Source: JAVJSD01 sp040219575
Lineage (GTDB): Bacteria > Planctomycetota > Planctomycetia > Pirellulales > Pirellulaceae
Assembly: GCA_040219575.1 (NCBI GenBank)
Contig: JAVJSD010000101.1
Location: 62,001-126,000, forward strand
DNA: 64,000 nucleotides
Direction of reading: 5' to 3'
Part shown: in pieces, positions 26,699-35,605 of the stretch
Numbering within the stretch: position 1 is the first letter of the stretch
Layout of the letters: each line of letters starts with the position of its first letter
The notes under the pieces: generated by a model
Told to the model about the DNA's origin: nothing
Seen by the model: only the letters and a program-made list of their open reading frames with translations
The model's database searches: none
Translations under genes and position numbers: made by a program

Positions 26699-27063
26699 TG
26701 TGCCTGGCCGTTCCGGGGAAAGTCGTCGAGTGGGTGGAGCGCGATACACTGTTCGCCCGCGCCCGGGTTGAATTCGCCGGCGTGCGGCGCGAGGTCAGCA
26801 TGCAATGTGTTCCGGAAGCGGCCGAGGGCGACTACGTGCTGGTGCATGCGGGGATCGCCATCAGCCGCGTCGATGAAGCCGAAGCCCAGGCGATTCTCGA
26901 CGCGCTCGACGCCCTGCAACTGCTCGACGAGGAACCGTCGTCGGACGAAGCCTTGACTGACGACATGGAGCGGAAGTCGCCAGACTTCCGAATTCCCGAG
27001 ACTCGTCGAAACGCTGGCGAGTTCCGCTACGGGAAAACAGATTCCCCGGAAAGAGGAACATGA
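26698..27063 (+). CDS. hypC: Hydrogenase assembly chaperone HypC (extended C-terminus)
   Basis: 121 residues. HypC guides the Fe(CN)2CO unit from HypD to the large subunit; its essential Cys2 is present in MCLAVPGKVVEW. The conserved domain ends near residue 85 (AILDALDALQLLDEE). The remaining 35 or so residues are encoded by a family A palindrome (26970-27032) and its flank, so the extension is probably a consequence of repeat insertion near the original stop. The gene overlaps hypF at its start and hypD at its end (ATGA). Confidence 0.9.
   Translation: MCLAVPGKVVEWVERDTLFARARVEFAGVRREVSMQCVPEAAEGDYVLVHAGIAISRVDEAEAQAILDALDALQLLDEEPSSDEALTDDMERKSPDFRIPETRRNAGEFRYGKTDSPERGT
26970..27032. repeat. 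Dispersed palindrome, family A, copy 1 (within hypC)
   Basis: GCGGAAGTCGCCAGACTTCC (26970-26989), then CTGGCGAGTTCCGCTACGGG (27013-27032) as inverted arms. The same arms appear at 46871-46938, 41898-41975 and 35480-35596. Here the element is inside the hypC coding frame. Confidence 0.75.
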
Positions 27064-28175
27064 AACTGCTCGACGAGTTCCGCGAACCGGACCGCTGCCG
27101 AACGTTGGCGGCGCAGATCAAGCGCGCCGCCACACGCGCCTGGACGCTGATGGAGGTCTGCGGCGGTCAGACCCACGGCCTACTGCGATACGGCATCGAC
27201 GAGGCGCTCCAGGGTGCGGTGAACCTGTTGCATGGACCAGGCTGCCCCGTGTGCGTCACGCCGCTGGAGGCGATCGACCTGGCCGTACAACTGTCTGGCC
27301 GTGAAGACGTGCTGCTGACCAGTTTCGGCGACATGCTCCGCGTGCCGGGGAGTCGCGAGAGTTTACTGGCGCGCCGCGCGCGGGGCGGCAATGTCCGGAT
27401 TGTCTATTCGCCATTGGACGCAGTGCAAATCGCCGCCGCGGATCCCCAGAAGCAAGTCGTTTTCTTCGCGGTCGGTTTCGAGACCACCACACCCGCCACG
27501 GCGCTGGCAGTGCGGCAGGCGGAACGACTGGGACTCGAGAACTTCAGCTTGCTGGTCGCCCATGTCCGCGTCCAACCCGCGATGGAGATGCTGCTCGAAA
27601 GCGACGACTGTCGCATCGAAGGCTTTCTGGCGGCGGGGCACGTCTGCACGGTGACGGGCTACGAGAGTTATCGCACGATCGTCGAGAAACACCGCGTGCC
27701 GGTCGTGGTCACCGGATTCGAGCCGGTCGATCTGCTGTCGGGCATCCTGGAGTGCGTCGCGCAGTTGGAGCGCGGCTCGGCGGAGGTCGTCAACCGCTAT
27801 CAGCGCAGCGTCGCCGCGCAAGGCAATCCTCAGGCCCTCGAGATCGTCGACGAAGTGTACGAAGTTTGCGATGCGCCGTGGCGGGGATTCGGCGTCGTCC
27901 CACGGGGCGGACTGCGGTTGCGTGAGGCGTGGTCGCGCTTCGACGCACGAAGGCGATTCCATTTCGACGCGCTGCCGATCGTCGAACCGCCCGAGTGCCG
28001 TAGCGGCGACGTTCTTTCCGGACGCATTCGCCCGCAGGAGTGCGAGGCGTTCGCGGGACGCTGCACGCCCGACTCGCCGCTCGGCGCGCCGATGGTCTCC
28101 AGCGAAGGCGCATGCGCCGCGTACTACCGCTACACGAATGTTCCGCGCCGTGTGGCAGGGGGCTCTTCCGCATGA
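27060..28175 (+). CDS. hypD: Hydrogenase Fe-CN-CO assembly protein HypD
   Basis: 371 residues, normal length. HypD holds a 4Fe-4S cluster and, with HypC, builds the Fe(CN)2CO unit. Conserved cysteine segments are VCGGQTHGLLRYGID, GPGCPVCVTPLEAID, and FGDMLRVPGS, with AVGFETTTPATALA and AGHVCTVTGY in the core. C-terminal cluster residues occur in SGRIRPQEC and GACAAYYRY. It is coupled to hypC and hypE by ATGA overlaps. Confidence 0.94.
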   Translation: MKLLDEFREPDRCRTLAAQIKRAATRAWTLMEVCGGQTHGLLRYGIDEALQGAVNLLHGPGCPVCVTPLEAIDLAVQLSGREDVLLTSFGDMLRVPGSRESLLARRARGGNVRIVYSPLDAVQIAAADPQKQVVFFAVGFETTTPATALAVRQAERLGLENFSLLVAHVRVQPAMEMLLESDDCRIEGFLAAGHVCTVTGYESYRTIVEKHRVPVVVTGFEPVDLLSGILECVAQLERGSAEVVNRYQRSVAAQGNPQALEIVDEVYEVCDAPWRGFGVVPRGGLRLREAWSRFDARRRFHFDALPIVEPPECRSGDVLSGRIRPQECEAFAGRCTPDSPLGAPMVSSEGACAAYYRYTNVPRRVAGGSSA

Positions 28176-29227
28176 CGGACCACGTCTCGGGAACGTCCTG
28201 TCCGCTGCCCGACGCGGGTGACGACGCGCGTGTCACGCTGGCCCATGGTGAAGGCGGCCGGTTGATGCGGCGGCTGATTCAACAGCGCATTGTACCCGTG
28301 CTCGACAGCGGACCGCTGGCGGCGCTCGGCGACGCGGCGCGGTTGGGGCGGTTGTCAGGCAGATTGGCGCTTTCGACCGATAGTTTCGTCGTCTCGCCGC
28401 TATTCTTCCCCGGCGGCGATATCGGCAAGTTGGCCGTGTACGGAACGGTCAATGACCTGGCGGTCGCGGGCGCTCGGCCGAAGTGGATCAGTCTGGCCAT
28501 GATTCTGGAGGAGGGTCTGCCGCTGACGACGCTCGATCGCGTGTTGGCGAGCATTGCGGCGGCCGCCGAACTCGCCGCAGTGCAGGTTGTCACGGGCGAC
28601 ACCAAGGTCGTCCCGCGCGGCGCGGCCGATGGCATGTTCTTGACCACAACGGGCGTCGGCGAGATTGTCGAACCACCGCCGCCCGGGCCCGCGGAGTTGG
28701 AGGACGGCGACGCCTTGATCGTCAGCGGCCCGATCGGACGCCACGGCGTGGCGATCCTGTCGGCTCGGGAGCAATTGGGCTTCGACCCGCCGCCGAAGAG
28801 CGACTGTGCCTCGCTGGCGCCGTCGGTCGAGGCGCTGCGCAGCGCGGGGGCGCCGATTCGCGCCATGCGCGACGCGACGCGCGGCGGTGTGGCCGCCGTA
28901 CTCCACGAATGGGCGGAAGCCAGCGGGCGGACGTTGTCGATCGACGAATCTCGCGTTCCGCTCACCGACGACGTCCGCGGGGCGTGCGAGTTGTTGGGAC
29001 TCGATCCGCTGCACGTCGCCAACGAAGGGACGATGCTGGTCGCTGTCGCCGGCGACGCCGCCGACGCGGCGCTTGCCGCCTTGCACGGTACACCGGTCTC
29101 CAACTCCGCCGCGCTCATCGGGCGTGTTCGGCGCCGTTCGCTCGCCCCGGTCCTCGTGCGACGCGGCCTGGGGCGCGATCTTCCGTTGGATGAACCCGCC
29201 GGCGCTCCGATGCCGCGCATTTGCTGA
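28172..29227 (+). CDS. hypE: Carbamoyl dehydratase HypE
   Basis: 351 residues, PurM-like. It converts a C-terminal thiocarboxamide to thiocyanate, giving the cyanide ligand; the acceptor cysteine is the very last residue (MPRIC). Key segments are STDSFVVSPLFFPGGDIGKLAV, VTGDTKVVPRG and RDATRGGVAAVLHE. The start at 28172 overlaps the hypD stop. It is the last gene of the hydrogenase locus; the next gene starts 195 bases later and is unrelated in function. Confidence 0.94.
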   Translation: MTDHVSGTSCPLPDAGDDARVTLAHGEGGRLMRRLIQQRIVPVLDSGPLAALGDAARLGRLSGRLALSTDSFVVSPLFFPGGDIGKLAVYGTVNDLAVAGARPKWISLAMILEEGLPLTTLDRVLASIAAAAELAAVQVVTGDTKVVPRGAADGMFLTTTGVGEIVEPPPPGPAELEDGDALIVSGPIGRHGVAILSAREQLGFDPPPKSDCASLAPSVEALRSAGAPIRAMRDATRGGVAAVLHEWAEASGRTLSIDESRVPLTDDVRGACELLGLDPLHVANEGTMLVAVAGDAADAALAALHGTPVSNSAALIGRVRRRSLAPVLVRRGLGRDLPLDEPAGAPMPRIC

Positions 29228-29422
29228 ATAGCGCGCGCAAACTCGCACGTCGCGCGACTACCAGTGCCGAGAAATGCGGGTGTTTTTTCCGCCGTTTCTG
29301 TCACGATGGGGGTGTGCGGCGGCGGGTACAGCATTTGCTCCGCTTGTTGGATGATCTCCGGCTCGCCGTGTCGGCGAATCGGAGGCCAGTCGCCACCTCA
29401 CTCTTTCTCAATGGTGGGTGCC

Positions 29423-30577
29423 ATGGATACGCTGCAATTGAATCAGTTTCGGGAATTGATGGACGTCCGGGGTGGTCCCTGTGTTTCCGTCTATCTTCCG
29501 ACGCATCCAGCCGGCCCCGATGCGGAGCAGGACATGGTGCGTCTGAAAAACCTGCTGCGGCAGGCGGAAGAAGAATTGGCCGACGGATGGCTGCGGGCCC
29601 CTGAGGCGCGAGACCTACTTGCGGCCGCGCGACAGTTGCCGGTCGACGCGGCCTACTGGGCCGATCGCAGTCAGGGACTGGCGATCTTCGCGGCGAAGGA
29701 CGTTTTCCGCAGTTGGCGGCTGCCGGTCGCCTTCGACGAGTACGTGCTGGTCAACGAGCGATTCCAACTCAAGCCGCTGCTGCCGGTGGTCTCGGCAGCC
29801 GATCGCTACCTGGTTCTCGCGCTCAGCCAGAACGATGTGCGATTGCTGGAGGGGACGCGGCGTGGCCTCACGCCGATCGAAGTGCCGGACATGCCCCACG
29901 ACATCGAGCAGGCGCTGAATTACAGCGAGGTGCCGCGCGGTTCGCAGGTGCATTCCGCCGCCCGCGCCGCCGGCCGAAACAAACAGGCGGCGGTGTTTCA
30001 CGGCCAAGGCGGTGAGCCGGAGACGCACAAGCTTGATCTGACGGCCTACTTGCGGATGGTTGACGCCGCGCTCGCGCCGGTGCTGCGCGACGAGCGGGCC
30101 CCGCTGCTGTTGGCCGGAGTCGACTACCTGATGCCGATCTACCGCGAGGTGAACCGCTATCCGCACCTCGTCGACCGCGAATTGACCGGCAACTTCGACT
30201 ACCAGAGCGACTTCGAGATTCACCAGCGCGCCTGGTCGATCGTAGAGCCGCTGTTCCTGGGCGACCGTCGCAAGGCTGCCGATCGCTACTGCAATCTCGC
30301 GGGCACCGGCAAGACGTTCGATGACATCCGGCAGGTCGTCCCCGCCGCCGAGCAGGGACGAATCGACACGCTGTTCGTCGATCGTCGCGGACACGAGTGG
30401 GGACGCTGCGACGCCGGCGCGTTGGCGGCCGAAGTTCACGAGAGTCGTCGCGACGGCGACGACGACCTGCTCGACCGGGCGGCCGTCGAGACGCTGCTCA
30501 ATCGCGGCACGGTGTACGCCGTCCAGCGCGATGAAGTTCCCAGTCGGACCGGCGTGGCGGCCCTGCTGCGGTACTAG
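29423..30577 (+). CDS. eRF1-like (baeRF family) protein
   Basis: 384 residues resembling the bacterial archaeo-eukaryotic release factor families: the N-terminal MDTLQLNQFRELMDVRGGPCVSVYLPTHP and the later segments VLALSQNDVRLLEGT and LLAGVDYLMPIYREVN are typical. The C-terminal third has TLFVDRRGHEWGRCD, then LNRGTVYAVQRDEVPSRTG, as in the eRF1 domain 3-like fold. A role in ribosome-associated stress has been suggested for these families; nothing here proves it. The start at 29423 lies in front of the conserved N-terminus; the upstream frame to 29264 has no homology features. Confidence 0.72.
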   Translation: MDTLQLNQFRELMDVRGGPCVSVYLPTHPAGPDAEQDMVRLKNLLRQAEEELADGWLRAPEARDLLAAARQLPVDAAYWADRSQGLAIFAAKDVFRSWRLPVAFDEYVLVNERFQLKPLLPVVSAADRYLVLALSQNDVRLLEGTRRGLTPIEVPDMPHDIEQALNYSEVPRGSQVHSAARAAGRNKQAAVFHGQGGEPETHKLDLTAYLRMVDAALAPVLRDERAPLLLAGVDYLMPIYREVNRYPHLVDRELTGNFDYQSDFEIHQRAWSIVEPLFLGDRRKAADRYCNLAGTGKTFDDIRQVVPAAEQGRIDTLFVDRRGHEWGRCDAGALAAEVHESRRDGDDDLLDRAAVETLLNRGTVYAVQRDEVPSRTGVAALLRY

Positions 30578-31000
30578 CCACATGGCCCATTCCCGGCCAG
30601 ACGGCGACGAGCCAGGGACGGTTCAACTTGCGGGTTTCGGCCATGGTCTAGTAACTCCGATTGGTGGTGGGCGAACGACCGCGCCATCGTGCGGTCGGTT
30701 TCTGAATCCTACGCAGCGGGCGTGCCAATGCGTCGGCGCTTGCCAGGAAATACAGAATCGGAACGCGGCATGGACTTTGCTCGCATGAGGGGCTCCGCAT
30801 CCGGATCGTGGGATTGCGATACGCTGCATTCCAGAATCCGGAGATCCTGTTCGACGACGTGACGTGGTATGGTGAACTGCCGGAGCCGTTCTCGTGACGC
30901 CCTCTTGCTCCTTGCACCTCGTTCGTCGTTTGTTCTTGCGCGCCGCGGATTCCCTCCCGTAGGCGCTCGGCCTCGCTCATCCTTTCACAAGGAGATTGCA
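30578..31000. other. Gene-free gap before the serpin gene
   Basis: No complete gene seen. From about 30706 to 30897 one plus-strand frame is open and ends in FDDVTWYGELPEPFS plus a stop, a sequence with protein-like composition but no start codon, so it may be the 3' remnant of a lost gene. An AAGGAGA ribosome site at 30989-30995 belongs to the serpin gene. Confidence 0.35.
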
Positions 31001-32485
31001 ATGCTTGCGACTGTGCGAAATCCGCGTCTCAGCCTGACGGCGCTCGCGCTGGTGGGGCTCTTCGGTTCGATCGCCGCCACCGCCTGGAGCGCCCCGCCGT
31101 TGCAGCTTCCCGGGCGAAGTGGGCGGCAGTTCCAGCCCACGCACATCCTTACTGCGGAGACCGCCTACTACAAGACTGGGCCGCAGCAAATGAGCCCGCC
31201 GGACGGCAAGCTGAAAGCGAACACGCCGGTCGTGCTGGTCCGTGAGGCGGGCAGCTACACGCAGGTCCGCAGCAAGGACGGTCTGACGGCGTACGTCGCC
31301 AGCGACGCGCTGACCAAAGTCGTGCCGCGCGCCGACATCACGCCCGACACCCGCAAGGTCGCCGATTCGGTCAACGCGTTGGCCTTCGATCTCTACGGCC
31401 GGCTGAGCAAGAGCGACGGCAACCTGTTCTTCTCCCCCGCGAGCATCTCCTCGGCGCTGGCGATGACTTACGCGGGCGCCGCCGGAGGAACCGAGAAGGA
31501 AATGGCGACGGTGCTGCACTTCGGCGCCACGGGACTCGCGCGCAAGCCGTTTCATGAGGCATTCGGCACGCTGACTTCGCTGCTCAACAGCAGCAACGAG
31601 CGAGGCGGCTACGAGCTCACTACCGCCAACCGCCTGTGGGGCCAGAAGTCGTTCGCGTTTCGGGACGACTTTCTCGCGCTCACGCGCGAGCAGTACGGCG
31701 CCGAACTGAAGACGGTCGACTTCGCCCAGAGCGAGGCGGCCCGGCGGGAGATCAATCGCTGGGTCGAAGAGCAAACCCGCGACAAGATCGTCGACCTCAT
31801 CCCCAGCGGAGTGCTCAATGAGTACACGCGGCTGGTGCTCACCAACGCCGTCTACTTCAACGGGGCGTGGGAGCACGAGTTCTCGAAAGAGGCGACCAAG
31901 GACGCCCCCTTCCACCTTGCGAACGGCGACGAGATCGCCACGAAGATGATGCACCAGCAGCAGGACTTCCGCTATGCGGCCGTCGATGGCGTGCAGGCGC
32001 TGCAATTGCCGTACGTTGGTTACGAGATTTCGATGATCGTGCTGCTGCCGGAGAAGCGTGACGGCCTGGCGGCGCTCGAGGAGAAGCTCTCCGCCGAGAA
32101 CGTCGATCGCTGGATCGGCGCTCTGCGGAAGCGCGAAGTGCGGCTGCAATTGCCCAAGTTCAAGCTGACGTCGCAGTTCCAATTGTCGTCGGAGCTCAAG
32201 GCGCTGGGTATGACGACCGCCTTCAGCGATGGGGCCGACTTCTCGCGGATGGCGACCGGTGAGCCGCTGCGGATCTCCGAGGTGCTGCACAAGGCGTTCG
32301 TCGATGTCAACGAGCAGGGAACCGAGGCGGCGGCCGCCACCGCGGTGTTGATCGAAGCCACGGCGGCGCCGATTCCTCAAGAGCCGGTCGACTTCCGCGC
32401 CGATCATCCCTTCGTCTTCCTGCTGCGCGACAACCGCACCGGCGCGATTCTCTTCCTGGGACGGGTGAGCGACCCCCGTGGTTGA
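31001..32485 (+). CDS. Secreted serpin with N-terminal SH3-like domain
   Basis: 494 residues. A signal peptide (LSLTALALVGLFGSIAATAWS) precedes an SH3-like module at about 45-105 (LKANTPVVLVREAGSYTQVRSKDGLTAYV), then a complete serpin fold (NLFFSPASISSALAMTYAGAAGGTEKEM, TNAVYFNGAWEHEF). The hinge of the reactive loop, GTEAAAATAVLIEA, has the small residues needed for insertion, so it is likely an inhibitory serine- or cysteine-protease inhibitor. The reactive bond falls near ATAAPIPQEP. AAGGAG at six bases fixes the ATG. Serpins in bacteria are scattered, and the SH3 fusion is unusual. Confidence 0.88.
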   Translation: MLATVRNPRLSLTALALVGLFGSIAATAWSAPPLQLPGRSGRQFQPTHILTAETAYYKTGPQQMSPPDGKLKANTPVVLVREAGSYTQVRSKDGLTAYVASDALTKVVPRADITPDTRKVADSVNALAFDLYGRLSKSDGNLFFSPASISSALAMTYAGAAGGTEKEMATVLHFGATGLARKPFHEAFGTLTSLLNSSNERGGYELTTANRLWGQKSFAFRDDFLALTREQYGAELKTVDFAQSEAARREINRWVEEQTRDKIVDLIPSGVLNEYTRLVLTNAVYFNGAWEHEFSKEATKDAPFHLANGDEIATKMMHQQQDFRYAAVDGVQALQLPYVGYEISMIVLLPEKRDGLAALEEKLSAENVDRWIGALRKREVRLQLPKFKLTSQFQLSSELKALGMTTAFSDGADFSRMATGEPLRISEVLHKAFVDVNEQGTEAAAATAVLIEATAAPIPQEPVDFRADHPFVFLLRDNRTGAILFLGRVSDPRG

Positions 32486-32511
32486 ACCGAAATGTTCGGG
32501 GTTGAAGTGAA

Positions 32512-33360
32512 ATGATCGTCAACGATATCACCGAGGGCGGGGAGAGCGCATGCTTCCCGCTGACCGGCTGTCGGCGACTGCGGGCCAAGGCGCTGTATCT
32601 GGGCGAACGGATCGACCTTCGCACGGTCGCGCCCCCCAGACGACTATCGTCATTTCCTCTCACCGCCGCGCTGGATGAACAGGGCGTGGCGGTCTTGTTT
32701 CGCTACGGGGCGGTGGTGTTGTTCAACGCCACGCCGCAGGAGGAGCAGCGGTTTCTTCAAGATCTCGCGCCATCCGTCAATCAGCCGTTCGCCCGGCCGG
32801 AGGTTGAAAGCGTGGAACTGTGCGTCCGGCCGGTCGGTGATGAAGGCGTCGCTGAAGGGGTTGTGGTCCTGCGGCATTGCAGCCTGGAGCGATTGCAGGT
32901 GGCGGCGGTCGTGCTCAGCCGCACCGTCGTGCTCGCCGAGTACGAGGCCCGCATCGCCGAAAGCTTCGACCGCATCGAACCGCTCGCGATGGGACTCGAG
33001 CGCACCGGCCGCGAGGGACGCGATGCGCGGCAGTTGCTGCGCAACATCGGCCACATGTTGCTGATGGAGCACAAGATCGTCGGGCGACTGGAGGTGCAGG
33101 AGAAGCCCGAGTTGATGTGGGAGCGGCCCGACCTGGAGCCGCTCTATCAGCGCCTCACACACGAGTACGAACTGCGCGAGCGGCACCAGGCGCTGGAGCG
33201 CAAGATCCAACTGGTCTCCGACACCGTCCGCACGATGCTGGAACTGCTGCAGAACCGCCGCACGTTGCGGGTGGAGTGGTACATCGTGCTGTTGATCGTG
33301 CTGGAGATTGTGCTCGGGCTGTATGACCGCATCGCGGCCTGGCTGTGGTTTTCTTCCTGA
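32512..33360 (+). CDS. RMD1/DUF155 family membrane protein
   Basis: 282 residues. DUF155 features are visible: EQGVAVLFRYGAVVLFN near residue 55, VVLSRTVVLAEYEARIAESFDRIEPLA, and the C-terminal hydrophobic segment VEWYIVLLIVLEIVLGLYDRI at about 253-273. Eukaryotic relatives (RMD1, RMND1) are mitochondrial; bacterial function is unknown. ATG 32512 follows a degenerate AGTGA site. It begins 26 bases after the serpin stop, on the same strand, with no obvious functional link. Confidence 0.85.
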   Translation: MIVNDITEGGESACFPLTGCRRLRAKALYLGERIDLRTVAPPRRLSSFPLTAALDEQGVAVLFRYGAVVLFNATPQEEQRFLQDLAPSVNQPFARPEVESVELCVRPVGDEGVAEGVVVLRHCSLERLQVAAVVLSRTVVLAEYEARIAESFDRIEPLAMGLERTGREGRDARQLLRNIGHMLLMEHKIVGRLEVQEKPELMWERPDLEPLYQRLTHEYELRERHQALERKIQLVSDTVRTMLELLQNRRTLRVEWYIVLLIVLEIVLGLYDRIAAWLWFSS

Positions 33361-33573
33361 GCAGCGACGCGCTCGCTCTGCGTCGCGCGGCCAACTCGCC
33401 GCCGGACGTGCTCCGCGCGCCGGCGGACGCCGCGCGCCGATCGGACCTCCGCCGGCTTCAGCGACGACTCGCAACGGTCGCGTCCGTGGGCTATCTTTTC
33501 AGGGGCCAACCTGCCGAATTGTGAGCGACGTCCGCCGGCGTCGCGACTGCTTTCCGCGAAGTCAATCAGATTC

Positions 33574-34476
33574 ATGGCGCATCAGCACGATCACGGTCCC
33601 GCCAGTTTTCAGCGCGCCTTCCTGATCGGCATCGTGTTGAACGTGACGTTCGTGGTGGTGGAGACCATCTTCGGTTTTCTGGCCGGTTCGATGGCGTTGC
33701 TGGCCGACGCCGGACACAACCTCAGCGACGTCCTCAGCTTGATGGTCGCCTGGGGCGCGAATTACCTGGCTAGCCTGCCGCCTTCGCAACGGCGGACTTA
33801 CGGCCTGCGGCGATCGACCATTCTCGGTTCGCTGCTGAACGCCGTGGTGTTGCTGCTGGCCATCGGCGCCATCGCCTGGGAGTCGATCAAACGCTTTAAC
33901 GACCCCGCCCCCGTGGCCGAGATGGAGGTTATCATCGTGGCCGCCATCGGCGTGGTCATCAACACGCTTTCGGCGCTGTTGTTCCTCTCGGGCCGCAAGA
34001 GCGACTTGAACGTGAAGGGCGCCTTCCTGCACATGGCGGCCGATGCCGGCGTCTCGGTCGGCGTGGTCGTGGCGGGGATCGCCATCATGCAGACCGGCTT
34101 TCAGTGGATCGATCCCCTGACCAGCCTGGTCATCGTGCTGGTGATCGCCGTCAGCAGTTGGGGGTTGCTGCGCGACTCGACCAACCTGGCGCTCGACGCC
34201 GTGCCCGAGGGCATCGATCCCGGCAAGGTTGAAGCCTACCTGCAAGAATTGCCCGGGGTGACGGAAGTCCACGACCTGCACATCTGGGGCATGAGCACCA
34301 CCGAGGCGGCGCTCACCGCCCACCTGCAGATCCCCGAGTATCGGGGCGACGACGCCCTGTTGGCGAAAATCTCCCAGGAACTACACGACAAGTTCGATAT
34401 CGAGCACGCCACCATTCAAATCGAGCGGGGCGATATCGACTCGCCATGCCGGCTGGCGTCGCCCGACGTCGTGTGA
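33574..34476 (+). CDS. Cation diffusion facilitator (zinc/cadmium/cobalt exporter)
   Basis: 300 residues of the CzcD/ZitB type. Six membrane segments are expected, and hydrophobic stretches are at about 15-35, 37-62 (with LADAGHNLSDV, the metal site in TM2), 85-105, 112-135, 150-172 (HMAADAGVSVGV, the TM5 metal site) and 178-195. The cytosolic domain starts near 205 and has the HDLHIWGMSTTEAALTAHLQIP metal-chaperone-like fold. It exports divalent metals using the proton gradient. It is convergent with the cyclophilin gene. Confidence 0.9.
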   Translation: MAHQHDHGPASFQRAFLIGIVLNVTFVVVETIFGFLAGSMALLADAGHNLSDVLSLMVAWGANYLASLPPSQRRTYGLRRSTILGSLLNAVVLLLAIGAIAWESIKRFNDPAPVAEMEVIIVAAIGVVINTLSALLFLSGRKSDLNVKGAFLHMAADAGVSVGVVVAGIAIMQTGFQWIDPLTSLVIVLVIAVSSWGLLRDSTNLALDAVPEGIDPGKVEAYLQELPGVTEVHDLHIWGMSTTEAALTAHLQIPEYRGDDALLAKISQELHDKFDIEHATIQIERGDIDSPCRLASPDVV

Positions 34477-34520
34477 CTCCCGCCCGGCGAGCGTACAACG
34501 CGCATCGCCGTCGGCTCAGC

Positions 34521-35276
34521 TTATTCGTCCCGCACGACCGTCTGCACCACCACGGGCGTGGTGGGGGTTTTCGGAAAGGCCTCCGTGTCGTGCACCGGCG
34601 TCTTGGCGATGCGATCCACAACCTCCTGCCCGGCGATCACTTCGCCGAACACACAGTAGCCATAGGTGGAGGCGTCCTCGTCGCTGGTGTAGTCGAGGAA
34701 GGAGTTGTCGGCCAGGTTGATCCAGAATTGTGAGGTGGCGCTGTTCACGTATTCAGGGTTCCTGGCCATGGCGATCGTGTAGCGCTTGTTCTTCAGCCCG
34801 TTGTGCGCCTCGTTCAGAATCTCGGCGCGAGCCTCTTTCGGCTGCAGATCGGCGGTGAATCCTCCGCCCGCGATCATGAAGCCGTCTTCCACGTAGTGAA
34901 AGACGGTTTGATCGTAGTAGCCGCGATCCACGTAGTTCGACAGGAAGTTGTCGACGGTGATCGGCGCCTTTTCCGCGTCGAGGCGGAGCTTGATATCGCC
35001 CTGCGTGGTCTTGATCGTGACCACCGGGTGCAGGTTCTGCTTGGGACGAGTAGGAAGTTGCCCGGGAGAACCACCCGGGGGCGAGTACTCCTGCGACGAC
35101 TGTGGATGGACGGGCGTGGGATCGGCCGTTCCACCGCCTCCGGGCGTTGCGCCGATACTGTTGACCGGCGGTTCGGTTCCATCGTCGGCGGGGTTATCGC
35201 CGCCGCAGCCGATCTGAAGCGCGACCAGCGTCGCCACGAAACCTGCGATCCATTTCGAGCGTAGGAACCAATACAT
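34521..35276 (-). CDS. Lipoprotein peptidyl-prolyl isomerase (cyclophilin type)
   Basis: 251 residues from ATG 35274-35276. The signal ends in LQIGC (lipobox), followed by a low-complexity linker rich in Gly, Pro and Thr (residues 25-75). The catalytic domain has the cyclophilin core VDRGYYDQTVFHYVEDGFMIAGG and SATSQFWINLADNSFLDY, with FGEVIAGQEVVDRI. It folds proteins on the periplasmic side of a membrane. Longer frames to 35399 do not give a signal peptide. Confidence 0.85.
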   Translation of the reverse strand: MYWFLRSKWIAGFVATLVALQIGCGGDNPADDGTEPPVNSIGATPGGGGTADPTPVHPQSSQEYSPPGGSPGQLPTRPKQNLHPVVTIKTTQGDIKLRLDAEKAPITVDNFLSNYVDRGYYDQTVFHYVEDGFMIAGGGFTADLQPKEARAEILNEAHNGLKNKRYTIAMARNPEYVNSATSQFWINLADNSFLDYTSDEDASTYGYCVFGEVIAGQEVVDRIAKTPVHDTEAFPKTPTTPVVVQTVVRDE

Positions 35277-35479
35277 TGCCAACGCCTCCTTGCCTGGCTT
35301 CGCGCGCTTGCGCATCCAACGGCGCGCGCCTTGTCGGTGGGTCACAAACTTCCACGAATTGCGGGACGCCCATGAAATACGCCTGTTTAGGCGATCCATC
35401 GGCGCTGCGTATCATCGGCAGAATGGCGAATCTATGCAACAGCAAAACCCTGGTGCGCAAAACGCGCCATCGCCGGCAT

Positions 35480-35596
35480 GTAGCAGAAGTCGTGAGACTT
35501 CTGGAAGCTCAAACGTCGCAACGAATTCCCCAACTCGCACGAGTTTCTCAATGCCGTCGGAGGTCTCACGACCTCCGCTACGAATTTCCGGACAAG
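35480..35596. repeat. Dispersed palindrome, family A, copy 4
   Basis: GTAGCAGAAGTCGTGAGACT at 35480 and CCGTCGGAGGTCTCACGACC at 35554 are inverted. The right arm plus its flank up to CCGGACAAGG matches the copy at 41927-41975 closely over about 50 bases. It fills the gap between two minus-strand genes. Confidence 0.75.
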
Positions 35597-35605
35597 GCCT
35601 GGTGG

